Assembly: GCF_030009775.1 (NCBI RefSeq)
Contig: NZ_JASCTH010000035.1
Location: 44,258-108,257, forward strand
Direction of reading: 5' to 3'
DNA from: Actinoplanes sandaracinus
GTDB taxonomy: Bacteria; Actinomycetota; Actinomycetes; Mycobacteriales; Micromonosporaceae
DNA: 64,000 nt
Below the pieces are notes generated by a model. That model had not been told where the DNA came from. It did not search any database and saw only the letters and a list, made by a program, of their open reading frames with translations. The position numbers and the translations under genes are program-made. Positions 42,319 through 51,915 of this stretch are shown here, piece by piece (position 1 is the stretch's first letter; each line of letters opens with the position of its first letter).

Positions 42319-43302
42319 TTACCTGGACGAGGAGCGCACGGACGGCACCGCCACGGCGAGCAGGATGATCGCGCCCTGGGCGGTGGATTTGAGGGCGCCG
42401 GAGACGCCGTAGAAGTTCATGAGCGCGAAGAGCGTCTCGAGGGTGAGCGCGCCGAGCATCGCGCCGGCCACCGAGCCCCGGCCACCGCCCAGAGCGACGC
42501 CGCCGAGGACGACCGCGGTGATCGCGCCGAACTCCAGTCCGGCGCCGGCCTGGAAGGAGACGCCGCTGTACCCGCCGATGAGGATCGCCGCGACCGCCGC
42601 CGCCAGTCCGCTCACGACGAACGCCATGGTCTTGGCCCGCCAGACCCGTACGCCGCTCAGCTCGGCGGTCCGCGGGTTGCCGCCGACGGCGAGGAGATTG
42701 CGGCCGAAGTCCGAGCGGGTCAGCAGCACGGCGAGTCCCGCGACGGCCAGCAGGACGAGCAGCGCGTACGGCACGCGGCCCACCAGGGGCACGTCCTCGA
42801 ACGCCCGCCGGCCGAACCGGCGGAACTCCTCGGTGAGGCCACCCTTCGGGGCGCCGTCGGACCACAGGTACACCGCGCCGACCAGGATCAGGAACATGCC
42901 GAGCGTGGTGATGAAGGAGGGCACTCCCAGCCGCGTGGTGACCAGGCCGTTGACCAGGCCGACGGCGGCGCCGAACGCGAGCAGGAGCCCGATGACCGGC
43001 CAGGTGCGCGACGGCTCGCTGTCGATGAGCCGGGCGGCGACGACCACCTGCGCGGTGACCAGGGATCCGACCGACAGGTCGAACTCGCCGGAGACGATCA
43101 CGAAGTACTGGCCGGCGGCGAGCAGGATGATCGGCGCGGAGCGGCCGAGGAACGACATCAGCGACGGCGGCGCGAGGAAGTCGGGCTGGCGGATGGTGAG
43201 CAGGACCAGCAGCGCCGCGAGGATCACGAGGATCGGTACGACGCCGCCGGGGCGGGACCGGAGGATGCGCGCCGGGGGCCGGCGACCTTCGGCGATCCGC
43301 AT
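42319..43302 (-). CDS. Ribose-type ABC transporter permease
   Basis: A 327-residue membrane protein of the RbsC/XylH family with eight to ten helices. Diagnostic segments are QYFVIVSGEFDLSVGSLV, GLVNGLVTTRLGVPSFITTLGMFLI, VGGNPRTAELSGVRV and ITAVVLGGVALGGGRGSVAGAMLG. It forms a heterodimeric channel with the second permease. ATG 43302 lies two bases after the upstream stop with no ribosome binding site of its own, so it is probably translated by coupling. Confidence 0.9.
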   Translation of the reverse strand: MRIAEGRRPPARILRSRPGGVVPILVILAALLVLLTIRQPDFLAPPSLMSFLGRSAPIILLAAGQYFVIVSGEFDLSVGSLVTAQVVVAARLIDSEPSRTWPVIGLLLAFGAAVGLVNGLVTTRLGVPSFITTLGMFLILVGAVYLWSDGAPKGGLTEEFRRFGRRAFEDVPLVGRVPYALLVLLAVAGLAVLLTRSDFGRNLLAVGGNPRTAELSGVRVWRAKTMAFVVSGLAAAVAAILIGGYSGVSFQAGAGLEFGAITAVVLGGVALGGGRGSVAGAMLGALTLETLFALMNFYGVSGALKSTAQGAIILLAVAVPSVRSSSR

Positions 43303-43304
43303 GG

Positions 43305-44279
43305 CTAAAACGCCGCCTTTCGCAGAGTCCGGCGGGCGTAGACGGCGACCGCCGCGACGATGATCACGCCGCGGATCACCTGCTTGAAGAAGGCGTCGAC
43401 ATCGAGCTGGTTGAAGATGGCGTCGATGCTGGCCAGCAGCAGCACGCCACCGATGGTGCCGGCGACGCCACCGCGCCCGCCGGCCAGGGCGGTGCCGCCG
43501 AGGACCACCGCGGCGACCGACTCCAGGTCGTACAACCCCTCGGTGCCCACCCGCGGCGCGCCCGAGCCGAGCCGGCTGGCGAGATAGATCCCGGCTAGGC
43601 CGGCGCAGAGCGCGCACAGCACATGGGCGGTGACCAGCACCCGGTCGTTGCGCACGCCGGAGAGCCGGGCGACCTCCGGGTCGCCGCCGACGGCGATCAG
43701 ATGGTGGCCGAACCGGGTGCGGGCGAGGACGAACCAGGCCGCGCCGGCGACGGCGAGCAGCAGCAGGAACGACACGGGCACCGGGCCGACACGCTGGTAC
43801 CCGAGGCTCCGGACGAGGGCGGGCGCGGTCTCACCGGCCGGGCCGTCGTAGCCGCTGTCGAGAAAGCCCTTCAGCAGCAGGCCGACGCCCACGGTCGCGA
43901 TGAACGCGTTGACCCGCGCCTTGGTGACCAGCAGGCCGTTGAGGAATCCGATCGCGGCGCTGACCGCGAGCGTCAGGCTGACGGCCGGCAGCAGCGCTCC
44001 GTCACTGCCGGCCATGGTCTGCGCCGTGACCAGCGTGCTGAGGCTGATCACGTACGCCACGGACAGATCGAGCGAGCCACCGATGATCACCAGGGTCTGA
44101 CCGACGGCGACCAGTCCGAGACCGGCGGCGACATGCAGCAGGCTCACGATCGTCGGCTGGCTGAACAGCCGGCCGCCGTCGATCGTGACGATCAGCCAGC
44201 CGGCCGCCAGGGTGAGGGCAAGGGCGACGAACACGCCCGGCGCGGTCCGCCCGGCCGGCAGGGGCAACGCGGTGCTCAT
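43305..44279 (-). CDS. Ribose-type ABC transporter permease
   Basis: A 324-residue RbsC-family permease, partner of the one at 42319-43302. Conserved segments are QTLVIIGGSLDLSVAYVISLS, GFLNGLLVTKARVNAFIATVGVGLLLKG, VGGDPEVARLSGVRN and VAAVVLGGTALAGGRGGVAGTIGG. ATG 44279 overlaps the stop of the ATPase gene (TGATG). Two different permeases in one operon indicate a heterodimer. Confidence 0.9.
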   Translation of the reverse strand: MSTALPLPAGRTAPGVFVALALTLAAGWLIVTIDGGRLFSQPTIVSLLHVAAGLGLVAVGQTLVIIGGSLDLSVAYVISLSTLVTAQTMAGSDGALLPAVSLTLAVSAAIGFLNGLLVTKARVNAFIATVGVGLLLKGFLDSGYDGPAGETAPALVRSLGYQRVGPVPVSFLLLLAVAGAAWFVLARTRFGHHLIAVGGDPEVARLSGVRNDRVLVTAHVLCALCAGLAGIYLASRLGSGAPRVGTEGLYDLESVAAVVLGGTALAGGRGGVAGTIGGVLLLASIDAIFNQLDVDAFFKQVIRGVIIVAAVAVYARRTLRKAAF

Positions 44280-45775
44280 CAGGCCGCCGCCGGCACGGCG
44301 CCCAGGGCGAGGGTGAGGACGTCCTCCTCGGTCGCGCCCGCGGGCAGCTCGCCGGCGATCCGCCCGTCGCGCATGACGATGATCCGGTCGCTCATGCCGA
44401 GCAGTTCGGGCAGCTCGGACGAGATCATCAGAACCGCCGCGCCGTCGCGGGCGAGACGGCGGACGAGGTCGTGAATCGCCGACTTGGCGCCCACGTCGAT
44501 GCCCCGGGTCGGCTCGTCGAACAGCAGCACACCGGGCCCGAGAGCGAGCCATCTGGCCAGCACCACCTTCTGCTGGTTGCCGCCGGAGAGGAAGCGGATC
44601 TCCTGGTCCTCCCCAGCGGCGCGCACGTCGACGGCGGCGAGCAGCTCGCGGACCCGGGCCGTGCGGGCGCCGCGGCCGAACCAGGCCGGGCGGATGGCCC
44701 GGCCGGCCAGGAGCGCGTTGTCGAGCACCGACCGGCCGCCGACGATGCCCTCGCCCTTGCGGTCCTCGGTGACGTAGGCGATGCCCGCGCGCATCGCGGC
44801 GCGCGGCGAGCGCAGCCGGACCGGGGCGCCGTCGACGGTGACCTGGCCCGTGGTGAAGGGCGCGGCGCCGAACAGCGCGCGCGCCAGCGCCGACCGCCCG
44901 GAACCCCGCAGGCCGCCGACGCCGAGCACCTCGCCGGCGCGCAGCCGCAGGTCGACGCCGCGCAGCTTCCGGTTGCCCCCGCCACGGACCACGAGCCTGA
45001 CCGGGCCGGGATCGTCCCGCTCGGCCCGGCCGGGGTAGTAGCCGGACAGCTCGCGGCCGACCATGTGCCGTACCAGTTGCCCGGCGCTGGTGTCCGCGGC
45101 GTCCACGGTGACCACACGGCGGCCGTCCTTGAGCACGGTGATCCGCCCGGCCAGGTCGAAGACCTCCCTGAGCCGGTGCGAGACGTACAGCACGCCGATG
45201 CCTTGTCGCTGCAGCCGCCGGACGAGCGCGTAGAGCTGCTCGACCTCGTGGTCGGCGAGGGCGGCGGTGGGCTCGTCCATGATGAGCAGTCGCGCGTCGA
45301 GCGCGAGCGCCTTGACGATCTCGACGACCTGCTGCCGGGCCACCCCCAGCCGCCCCACGCAAGCCCCGGGCGGGAGCGAGCTCTCCCCGATCGAGGCCAG
45401 CAGCGCCGCGGTGCGGACGAGCATCGCCTTGCGGTCGACGAGCCCGCGACGCACGGGTTCGTGACCCAGGTACACGTTCTCCGCGACGCTGCGCTCGGGC
45501 AGCAGGTTGAACTCCTGATGCACGATGCCGATGCCGGCCCGCTGGGCGTCGCGCGGGCCGGAGAACGTCCGCGGCACGCCGGCGAGCTCGACGGCGCCCT
45601 CGTCGGGCCGGTACACACCGGACACGACCTTCATCAGCGTGGACTTGCCAGCGCCGTTCTCCCCGACGATGGCGTGCACCTCACCCGGCAGGACATCGAG
45701 ATCCACCCCTTCGAGGACGCGTACGCCGAGGAACGACTTGCCGATGCCCCGGAGCGCGAGCAGCGGGTCGGACAT
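44279..45775 (-). CDS. Sugar ABC transporter ATPase with two nucleotide domains
   Basis: A 498-residue RbsA/XylG-type ATPase with two ABC domains. The first has Walker A GENGAGKSTLM and Walker B LLIMDEPTAAL. The second has a degenerate Walker A, GLRGSGRSAL, which lacks the Lys, and signature LSGGNQQKVVLARWL with LLFDEPTRGIDVG. A non-canonical second P-loop is normal in this family. It powers import through the two permeases encoded downstream. ATG 45775 is chosen because AGGAG lies six bases upstream; ATG 45778 is immediately before it. It is the first gene of the operon. Confidence 0.9.
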   Translation of the reverse strand: MSDPLLALRGIGKSFLGVRVLEGVDLDVLPGEVHAIVGENGAGKSTLMKVVSGVYRPDEGAVELAGVPRTFSGPRDAQRAGIGIVHQEFNLLPERSVAENVYLGHEPVRRGLVDRKAMLVRTAALLASIGESSLPPGACVGRLGVARQQVVEIVKALALDARLLIMDEPTAALADHEVEQLYALVRRLQRQGIGVLYVSHRLREVFDLAGRITVLKDGRRVVTVDAADTSAGQLVRHMVGRELSGYYPGRAERDDPGPVRLVVRGGGNRKLRGVDLRLRAGEVLGVGGLRGSGRSALARALFGAAPFTTGQVTVDGAPVRLRSPRAAMRAGIAYVTEDRKGEGIVGGRSVLDNALLAGRAIRPAWFGRGARTARVRELLAAVDVRAAGEDQEIRFLSGGNQQKVVLARWLALGPGVLLFDEPTRGIDVGAKSAIHDLVRRLARDGAAVLMISSELPELLGMSDRIIVMRDGRIAGELPAGATEEDVLTLALGAVPAAA

Positions 45776-46250
45776 CATGAGCTCCTGCCACACGTAGTCA
45801 GCAACGATCGAGCCGCCGAATGCCGAATCGTGTGCGCACGACGTGAAACGGCGGGTCTTCCGCTCGCGGATTTCGCTACCCATGACGAAAACGTCACCCG
45901 AAGCGATCTCAGGCGAGCGTAAATGCTCCGGACGGCGCCCGGCAATCCCGCGAATCAACGCGGATCACGGATATTTGCTCCCCGGAAATGTGTAATCGAA
46001 TCGGCCCCATCCCGGTCGTATTGACTTCCGGCGATGGACGGTCGCATGCTGGCCCGGCAGACCACGGGACAGAACGGCACTTGATGTGACTCTGTGTCAC
46101 GTCCCGGAGGGACCTGACTGCCCGTCACGGCGGACGGCATGACGATCTGACCGGCACACGCACGCCTTCGGCACGCCTGGCGCGTCCGAGGCGCGGCGCC
46201 GCGTGCCCGTGGTCTCAGCCTCGTTCATCCCCGCCGACATAGGAGACGGC
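45776..46250. other. Intergenic region, 475 bp, divergent promoters
   Basis: It separates the ribose-type transport operon (reverse) from the large ThuA/sugar-dehydrogenase gene (forward). A less GC-rich stretch around 45950-46030 is the likely promoter zone. GGAG at 46241-46244 serves the forward gene. I see no copy of the GntR palindrome or of the LacI-type operator here, and no credible small gene. Confidence 0.5.
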
Positions 46251-49200
46251 ATGCGTCGCAGCACATTGATCATCGGAGCGATCGCGGGTCTGCTGCTGTC
46301 GTTCGCGATCGCCGTTCCCGCGGCGTCAGCGGCCCCAGCGTTCCGCGCCCTGCTGTTCACCAAGACCGCCGGCTACCGCCACGACTCGATCCCGGCCGGC
46401 GTCGCCATGTTCGCCGAGCAGGCCGCCGCCAACAACTTCGAGGTGGTGCACAGCGAGGACTCGAACGTCTTCACACCCGCCAACCTGGCCACCTTCGACG
46501 TGCTCATCATGTTCCAGACCTCGGGCATGGTGTGGACCACGGCGGCCCAGCGCCAGGCCGTGGAGGGATTCCTGGCCAGCGGCAAGGGCATCGTCGCCGT
46601 CCACAACGCGACCGACATGGGCATCGAGGCCGAGTACCCGTGGTGGGATCAGACCATCAACGCCGGCGCGCACATGCCGGAACACTCCCCCGGCGTGCTG
46701 GCGGGCACCGCCGTCGTCGCCGACAAGAAGCATCCGTCGACGGCCGGGCTGCCGGACCGCTGGAGCCGGAGTGAGGAGTGGTACAACTTCGACCGGAACC
46801 CCCGCGGCGACGTCCACGTCCTGGTCACCGCCGACGAGCGCACCTACAACCCCGGCCCCCGCGCGATGGGCGCCGATCACCCGATCTCCTGGTGCCGCAA
46901 CACCGGCGGTGGCCGGGTGTGGGCCACCGGTATGGGCCACGCGATCGCCTCCTACAGCGAGACCGGCTTCCGCAACCACGTCCTGGGCGGCGTCAAGTGG
47001 GCGGCCGGCAACGAGCCGGGTGACTGCGGCGGCACCGTGTGGAGCAACTTCGAGAAGCGCACCCTCGACGACAACACCGCCGACCCGATGGCCCTCGCGG
47101 TCGCCCCGGACGGGCGGGTGCTCTACGTCCAGCGGGCCGGCCAGGTGAAGATCTTCAAACCGGCCACGAACAGCACCGTCACCGCCGGCACGCTGAGCGT
47201 CTACACCGGAGGCGAGGACGGCCTCACCGGGCTGGCGCTCGACCCGAATTTCGCCGCCAACGGCTACGTGTATCTGTACCACTCGCCGTCCGGCAGCTCG
47301 ACCGACATCAACCGCGTCTCCCGGTTCACCCTCACCGGTGACACGTTGAACATGTCCAGCCAGGTCACCGTCATCGACATCCCGGGGTACCGGGACCGCA
47401 CCGCCCCGGAGCCGGGGCACACCGGGGGGTACATCGAGTTCGGGCCCGACGGGAACCTCTACATCGGCACCGGCGACGACACCGCGCCCAATCTCGACCC
47501 CAACTGGCAGGGCTACGCCCCGCTGGACTGGCGGCCGGGCAAGGCCCACCTGGACGCCGCCCGCACCGCGGGCAACACCAACGACCTGCGTGGCAAGCTG
47601 CTGCGGATCCGGCCCTCAGCCGGCGGCGGGTACACCATCCCGACCGGAAACCTCTATCCGCAGGGGACGGCGCAGACCCGGCCCGAGGTCTACGCGATGG
47701 GCTTCCGCAACCCGTTCCGATTCTCGATCGATCCGGCCAACGGCTGGGTCTACCTGGCCGACTACGGACCCGACCGGGGTGGCGCCACGACCAACCGCGG
47801 CCCCGAGGGACTCGTCGAGCTCAACGTCATCAAGACGCCGGGCAACTACGGGTGGCCGTTCTGTCACGGCAACAACCAGCCCTACGCGCCGTTCAATCCG
47901 GACACCGGCGTCGTCGGCGCGAAGTTCAACTGCACCGCACCGGTCAACAACTCGCCCAACAACACCGGCCTGACCAGCCTCAAGCCGGTCGTCGCCCCGA
48001 ACATCTGGTACGGCTACGGCACCTCGCCGACGTTCCCGGAACTCGGCGCCAACGGGGCGGGCCCGATGGGCGGACCGGTCTACCGCTACAACGCCGCGAA
48101 CCCGTCCGCGACGAAGTTCCCGCCGTATTACGACGGCGTCCACTTCTTCTACGAGTGGACCCGCAACTACATCAAGGAGGTGCACCTCGACTCGGCATCG
48201 GCGGTCACCCGTACCAACCCGTTCCTGCCCGGAGCGAGGTTCGTCAAGCCGATGGACCTGGAGTTCGGGCCCGACGGATCGCTGTACCTGCTCGAATGGG
48301 GCTCGAACTTCGGCGGCGGCAACAACGACTCGGGCCTCTATCGCATCGACTACATCCACGGCGGCAGGTCTCCGGTAGCCAAGGCCACCGGCACACCCAC
48401 CAGCGGCAACGCGCCGCTGACCGTCCAGTTCAGCAGCGCCGGCACGACCGACCCCGACCCCGGCGACACCCTGCGCTACCAGTGGACCTTCGGGGACGGC
48501 GCCACGTCCACGGCGGCCAGCCCGTCACACGTCTACACCGCCAACGGCAACTACACGGCCCAGCTGAAGGTCACCGACAACACCGACAAGACGGCCTTCG
48601 CCAACGTGCAGATCACCGTCGGGAACATCGCACCGGTGGTCACCGTCACCGTCCCGCCCAACGGCGGCATGCTCGACTTCGGCGACCGCGTCTCATACAC
48701 GGTCTCCGTCTCCGACCCGGGCGGGGCGCCCGTCGACTGCGCCAAGGTCTTCGTCAACCCCGCCCTCGGCCATGACGACCACCAGCACGAGACCACCGAC
48801 TATCCGGGCTGCTCGGGCACCATCGCCACGGATCTGCTCGGCGGGCACCCGGACGGCGCCAACCTGTACTACGTCCTCAAAGCCCGCTACACCGACGACG
48901 GCGGCGCCGGCGGCGCGGCTCCGCTCACCGGGTACTCCCAGGCGGTCCTGCAGCCGAAACACAAACAGGCCGAGTACTTCACCAGCCAATCCGGGGTACG
49001 GGTCGTCGACCAGGCCGCCGCGGAGAGCGGCAAACGGATCGGCGACATCTCCCACAACGACTGGATCGCCTTCAGCCCGATGAGCCTGTCCGGCATCACC
49101 AGCGTCAGTTACCGCCTGTCGTCGCCGAACAGCGGCGGATCGATCGAGCTGCGCGCCGGCTCGCCGACCGGCACGCTCCTGGCGACCACACCGGTGCCCA

Positions 49201-49805
49201 ACACCGGTGGCTGGGACAACTACCGGTCCACGCCGCCGGTCAACACCGCGGCCCTCGCCGGAAGCCACACGCTGTACATGGTCTTCAAGGGCTCCTCCGC
49301 CAGCCTGTTCGACGTCGACTCGTTCGTCTTCGGCGGGGCCGGCGTGGGTGCCGGCGGACCCGATCCGGGCGGCGTCGCCGGCCGCACCTGGACCGTCGCG
49401 GCACAGCACAGCGGCAAGCTGATGGACGTCAGCGGCGCGTCCACCGCCGACGGGGCCCAGGTCGTCCAGTGGGCCGCCACCGGCGGGAACAACCAGAAAT
49501 GGCAGGCCGTCGACGCCGGCAACGGCGCGGTGTATCTGAAGGCCCTGCACAGCGGCAAGTGCCTCGACCTGATCAACGGCTCCACCGCCCAGGGTGCGTT
49601 CCTGCAGCAGCTCACGTGCGACAACAGCAACCGGCAGAAGTTCCTCGTCACACCGACCACCACCGCCGGTGTCCACACGGTCAAGAGTGTCGTCAGCGGG
49701 CTGTGCGTCGACGTCAACGGCGCCGCGACAACCGACGGCGCACGCCTCCTGCAATGGGGCTGCCACAGCGGGACCAACCAGCAGTGGCGCTTCACCCAGG
49801 CATAG
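46251..49805 (+). CDS. Secreted ThuA / PQQ-type sugar dehydrogenase / PKD / CBM6 / ricin protein
   Basis: A 1184-residue secreted multidomain protein. It has a signal peptide (1 to about 28) and then a ThuA-like domain at 29-258 (ALLFTKTAGYRHDSIPAGV, GIVAVHNATD, EEWYNFDRNPRGDVHVLV). Next is a glucose/sorbosone-dehydrogenase-type propeller at 263-704 (MALAVAPDGRVLYVQRAGQV, PEVYAMGFRNPFRFSIDP, FGPDGSLYLLEWGSNFGGGN) and a PKD domain at 707-793 (YQWTFGDG). A linker domain, a CBM6-like module at 903-1030 and a ricin-type lectin at 1043-1184 follow. The likely role is oxidative or hydrolytic attack on sugars while bound to polysaccharide. ATG 46251 has GGAG six bases upstream. The gene is monocistronic, followed by a strong hairpin. 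Confidence 0.85.
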   Translation: MRRSTLIIGAIAGLLLSFAIAVPAASAAPAFRALLFTKTAGYRHDSIPAGVAMFAEQAAANNFEVVHSEDSNVFTPANLATFDVLIMFQTSGMVWTTAAQRQAVEGFLASGKGIVAVHNATDMGIEAEYPWWDQTINAGAHMPEHSPGVLAGTAVVADKKHPSTAGLPDRWSRSEEWYNFDRNPRGDVHVLVTADERTYNPGPRAMGADHPISWCRNTGGGRVWATGMGHAIASYSETGFRNHVLGGVKWAAGNEPGDCGGTVWSNFEKRTLDDNTADPMALAVAPDGRVLYVQRAGQVKIFKPATNSTVTAGTLSVYTGGEDGLTGLALDPNFAANGYVYLYHSPSGSSTDINRVSRFTLTGDTLNMSSQVTVIDIPGYRDRTAPEPGHTGGYIEFGPDGNLYIGTGDDTAPNLDPNWQGYAPLDWRPGKAHLDAARTAGNTNDLRGKLLRIRPSAGGGYTIPTGNLYPQGTAQTRPEVYAMGFRNPFRFSIDPANGWVYLADYGPDRGGATTNRGPEGLVELNVIKTPGNYGWPFCHGNNQPYAPFNPDTGVVGAKFNCTAPVNNSPNNTGLTSLKPVVAPNIWYGYGTSPTFPELGANGAGPMGGPVYRYNAANPSATKFPPYYDGVHFFYEWTRNYIKEVHLDSASAVTRTNPFLPGARFVKPMDLEFGPDGSLYLLEWGSNFGGGNNDSGLYRIDYIHGGRSPVAKATGTPTSGNAPLTVQFSSAGTTDPDPGDTLRYQWTFGDGATSTAASPSHVYTANGNYTAQLKVTDNTDKTAFANVQITVGNIAPVVTVTVPPNGGMLDFGDRVSYTVSVSDPGGAPVDCAKVFVNPALGHDDHQHETTDYPGCSGTIATDLLGGHPDGANLYYVLKARYTDDGGAGGAAPLTGYSQAVLQPKHKQAEYFTSQSGVRVVDQAAAESGKRIGDISHNDWIAFSPMSLSGITSVSYRLSSPNSGGSIELRAGSPTGTLLATTPVPNTGGWDNYRSTPPVNTAALAGSHTLYMVFKGSSASLFDVDSFVFGGAGVGAGGPDPGGVAGRTWTVAAQHSGKLMDVSGASTADGAQVVQWAATGGNNQKWQAVDAGNGAVYLKALHSGKCLDLINGSTAQGAFLQQLTCDNSNRQKFLVTPTTTAGVHTVKSVVSGLCVDVNGAATTDGARLLQWGCHSGTNQQWRFTQA

Positions 49806-49841
49806 CCCCGCGGCACATCCCCCACCACCGTCCAGAAGTCC

Positions 49842-49872
49842 GGGGCCGGCCCGGGAGTCCCGAGCCGGCCCC
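49842..49872 (+). terminator. Terminator-like hairpin after the ThuA/dehydrogenase gene
   Basis: GGGGCCGGC at 49842-49850 pairs exactly with GCCGGCCCC at 49864-49872, with a further CGGGA/TCCCG pair inside the loop. It lies 37 bases after the stop codon and 43 bases before the next start. Confidence 0.65.
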
Positions 49873-49914
49873 CTACCCCACCGCCAACGCCACAGCACGA
49901 GAAATGGAGCATCC

Positions 49915-51237
49915 ATGAGACCAGGCACCCATCGACGCCGGTGGCGGACACTGATCACGGTCGCCGCGACACTCGTCCTCGCCGGCGCCGGTGTCACCGG
50001 CATCCCGGCGGCCCCCGCGAGCGCGAACGCCGCCGCCCTCGCCCCGACGGCCGGGTGCGGCAGGGCCCCGGCGCTGAACAGTGGCACCCACACGATCCAG
50101 AGCAACGGCAGGAGTCGCAGCTTCATCCTGCGGGTGCCCGCCAACTACAACAACAGCAACCCGTACCGGTTGATCTTCGGATTCCACTGGCGGGGTGGCA
50201 CCATGAACGACGTCGCCTCCGGCGGCACCAGCGGAAGCTCCTGGGCCTACTACGGCATGCAGGAGCAGTCGAACAACAGCGCGATCCTCGTCGCTCCGCA
50301 AGGCTTCGGCAACGGCTGGGCCAACTCCGGCGGCGAGGACGTCACGTTCGTCGACGACATGATCCGGGCGATCGACAACGCCCTCTGCGTCGACACGACA
50401 CAGCGCTTCGCCCTCGGATTCAGTTACGGCGGCGGCATGAGCTATGCGCTCGCCTGCTCCCGGGCCAACGTCTTCCGGGCGGTCGCCGTCTACTCCGGCG
50501 CGCAACTGAGCGGGTGCAGCGGCGGCACCCAGCCGATCGCGTACTTCGGCCTCCACGGCATCTCCGACAACGTCCTCAACATCTCCATGGGACGTTCGCT
50601 GCGTGACACGTTCGTACGCAACAACGGCTGTGCCGCCCAGAACCCGCGCGAACCGTCGCGGGGCAGCGGAGCACACGTCACCACCCTCTACTCCTGCCGG
50701 GCGGGATATCCGGTGCAGTGGGCCGCATACGACAGCGGCCACGGGCCGGGCCCGGTGGACGGATGCTCCGGCTGTGAGGACGGCGCCCGGACCTGGACCA
50801 AGACCGAGGTCTGGCGGTTCTTCGCACAGTTCCAAAGCACTACTCCGACGCCGGATCCGACCGGCAAGCGGCTGCGGGGCGAGGCCTCCGGCCGGTGCCT
50901 GGACGTCGGTGGCGGCGGCTCGGCCAACGGGACGCAGCTGCAGATCTGGGACTGCCACAGCAATGCCAACCAGCAGTTCACCCAGAACGGCGCGACCCTC
51001 CAGGTGATGGGCAAGTGCCTGGACGTGCCGGCCGGCGCGGCCGCCGGCACCCGGGTGCAGATCTGGGACTGCCACGGCGGCGCCAACCAGCAGTGGAACC
51101 TCAACAGCAACGGCACGATCAGCAACGCCCAGAGCGGGTTGTGCCTGGACGTCTCCGGTGCCGGCACCGCCAACGGCACCGCCGTGGCCGTCTGGAACTG
51201 CCACAGCGGCGCCAACCAGCGGTGGGCGCGAGCATAG
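49915..51237 (+). CDS. Secreted CE1/LpqC-like esterase with ricin (CBM13) domain
   Basis: A 440-residue secreted alpha/beta-hydrolase. The signal peptide is 1 to about 38. The catalytic domain (45-300) has RSFILRVPANYNNSNPYRLIFGFHW, nucleophile motif GFSYGGGMSYALAC with the Ser in GxSxG, and candidate acid and base in YFGLHGISDNVL and YDSGHGPGP. This order fits polyhydroxybutyrate depolymerase-like and feruloyl or acetyl-xylan esterases. In this plant-polymer context, removal of ferulate or acetate from xylan is the best guess. Residues 315-440 form a ricin lectin with three CLDV/QxW repeats. ATG 49915 has GGAG six bases upstream. Confidence 0.83.
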   Translation: MRPGTHRRRWRTLITVAATLVLAGAGVTGIPAAPASANAAALAPTAGCGRAPALNSGTHTIQSNGRSRSFILRVPANYNNSNPYRLIFGFHWRGGTMNDVASGGTSGSSWAYYGMQEQSNNSAILVAPQGFGNGWANSGGEDVTFVDDMIRAIDNALCVDTTQRFALGFSYGGGMSYALACSRANVFRAVAVYSGAQLSGCSGGTQPIAYFGLHGISDNVLNISMGRSLRDTFVRNNGCAAQNPREPSRGSGAHVTTLYSCRAGYPVQWAAYDSGHGPGPVDGCSGCEDGARTWTKTEVWRFFAQFQSTTPTPDPTGKRLRGEASGRCLDVGGGGSANGTQLQIWDCHSNANQQFTQNGATLQVMGKCLDVPAGAAAGTRVQIWDCHGGANQQWNLNSNGTISNAQSGLCLDVSGAGTANGTAVAVWNCHSGANQRWARA

Positions 51238-51252
51238 CGAGTGGACGAGGAA

Positions 51253-51279
51253 GGCGGCCCCGGCATCGCCGGGGCCGCC
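51253..51279. terminator. Bidirectional terminator hairpin
   Basis: A perfect 12-bp stem: GGCGGCCCCGGC at 51253-51264 and GCCGGGGCCGCC at 51268-51279, with a three-base ATC loop. It lies between the stops of the convergent esterase and VKOR genes. Confidence 0.75.
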
Positions 51280-51294
51280 GCCGCGCACGGCGAG

Positions 51295-51915
51295 TCAGAG
51301 CAGCGTGCGCCAGTAGTCAGCGAACCTGACCCCGATCAGCGCGGTGAGGATCAACAGCCAGAGCAGCGGCACGGTGCTGTGCACCATCAGCAACACGTCG
51401 GTGATCCGGCGGGGCGCCGGCAGGCGCCCCCGTTCGGCGTTGTGCAGCGTCAGATACGAAAAGACCAGGATCATCACCACCCACACCACCATGCAGTACG
51501 GGCACAGCGCCCCGATCCGGTAGAGGCTCTGCACGAACAGCCAGTGCACGAAGACGACCCCGAACAGCGTCCCGGCCTGTAACGACAACCACCACCAGCG
51601 CGGCAGCCGAGCCCCGGCCAGCACCGCCACGCCGGTGGCCGCGACCACCGGGAACGCGGCCACACCGATCAACGGGTTCGGAAAGCCGAACACCTCCGCC
51701 TGCGCTGTCGTCATCACCGAACCGCAGGACAGGATCGGGTTGATCGAGCAGCTCGGTGTGTAGGCCGGGTCCTTGAGCAGCGCCACCTTCTCGACCATCA
51801 GCACGAACGCGGCAAGCGTGCCGACCAGCCCGCCGACGGCGAGGATCCAGCCGATCAGCCGGTCGGTGAGCACCGGCTGATCAGCCCTGGCCTCGTCCAC
51901 CTCCAGGACGGTCAC
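51295..51915 (-). CDS. Vitamin K epoxide reductase (VKOR) family protein
   Basis: A 206-residue membrane protein with about five helices. The VKOR pattern is present: Cys pair in TPSCSINPILSCGSV, the Ser/Phe segment VFGFPNPLIGVAAF, and the active CxxC in IGALCPYCMVVWVVM. VKOR oxidises a DsbA-like protein and passes electrons to quinone, doing the job of DsbB in actinobacteria and cyanobacteria. GTG 51915 overlaps the stop of the DsbA-like gene by four bases (GTGA). The pair would form disulfides in secreted proteins such as the many Cys-containing enzymes of this window. Confidence 0.92.
   Translation of the reverse strand: MTVLEVDEARADQPVLTDRLIGWILAVGGLVGTLAAFVLMVEKVALLKDPAYTPSCSINPILSCGSVMTTAQAEVFGFPNPLIGVAAFPVVAATGVAVLAGARLPRWWWLSLQAGTLFGVVFVHWLFVQSLYRIGALCPYCMVVWVVMILVFSYLTLHNAERGRLPAPRRITDVLLMVHSTVPLLWLLILTALIGVRFADYWRTLL

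Noticed and set aside
45776..46250. Possible GntR or LacI operator before the ThuA/dehydrogenase gene
   Set aside because: Neither the TATGACGT element nor the CTGGAAGCGCTTCCAG element is present, so this gene was left out of both proposed regulons.
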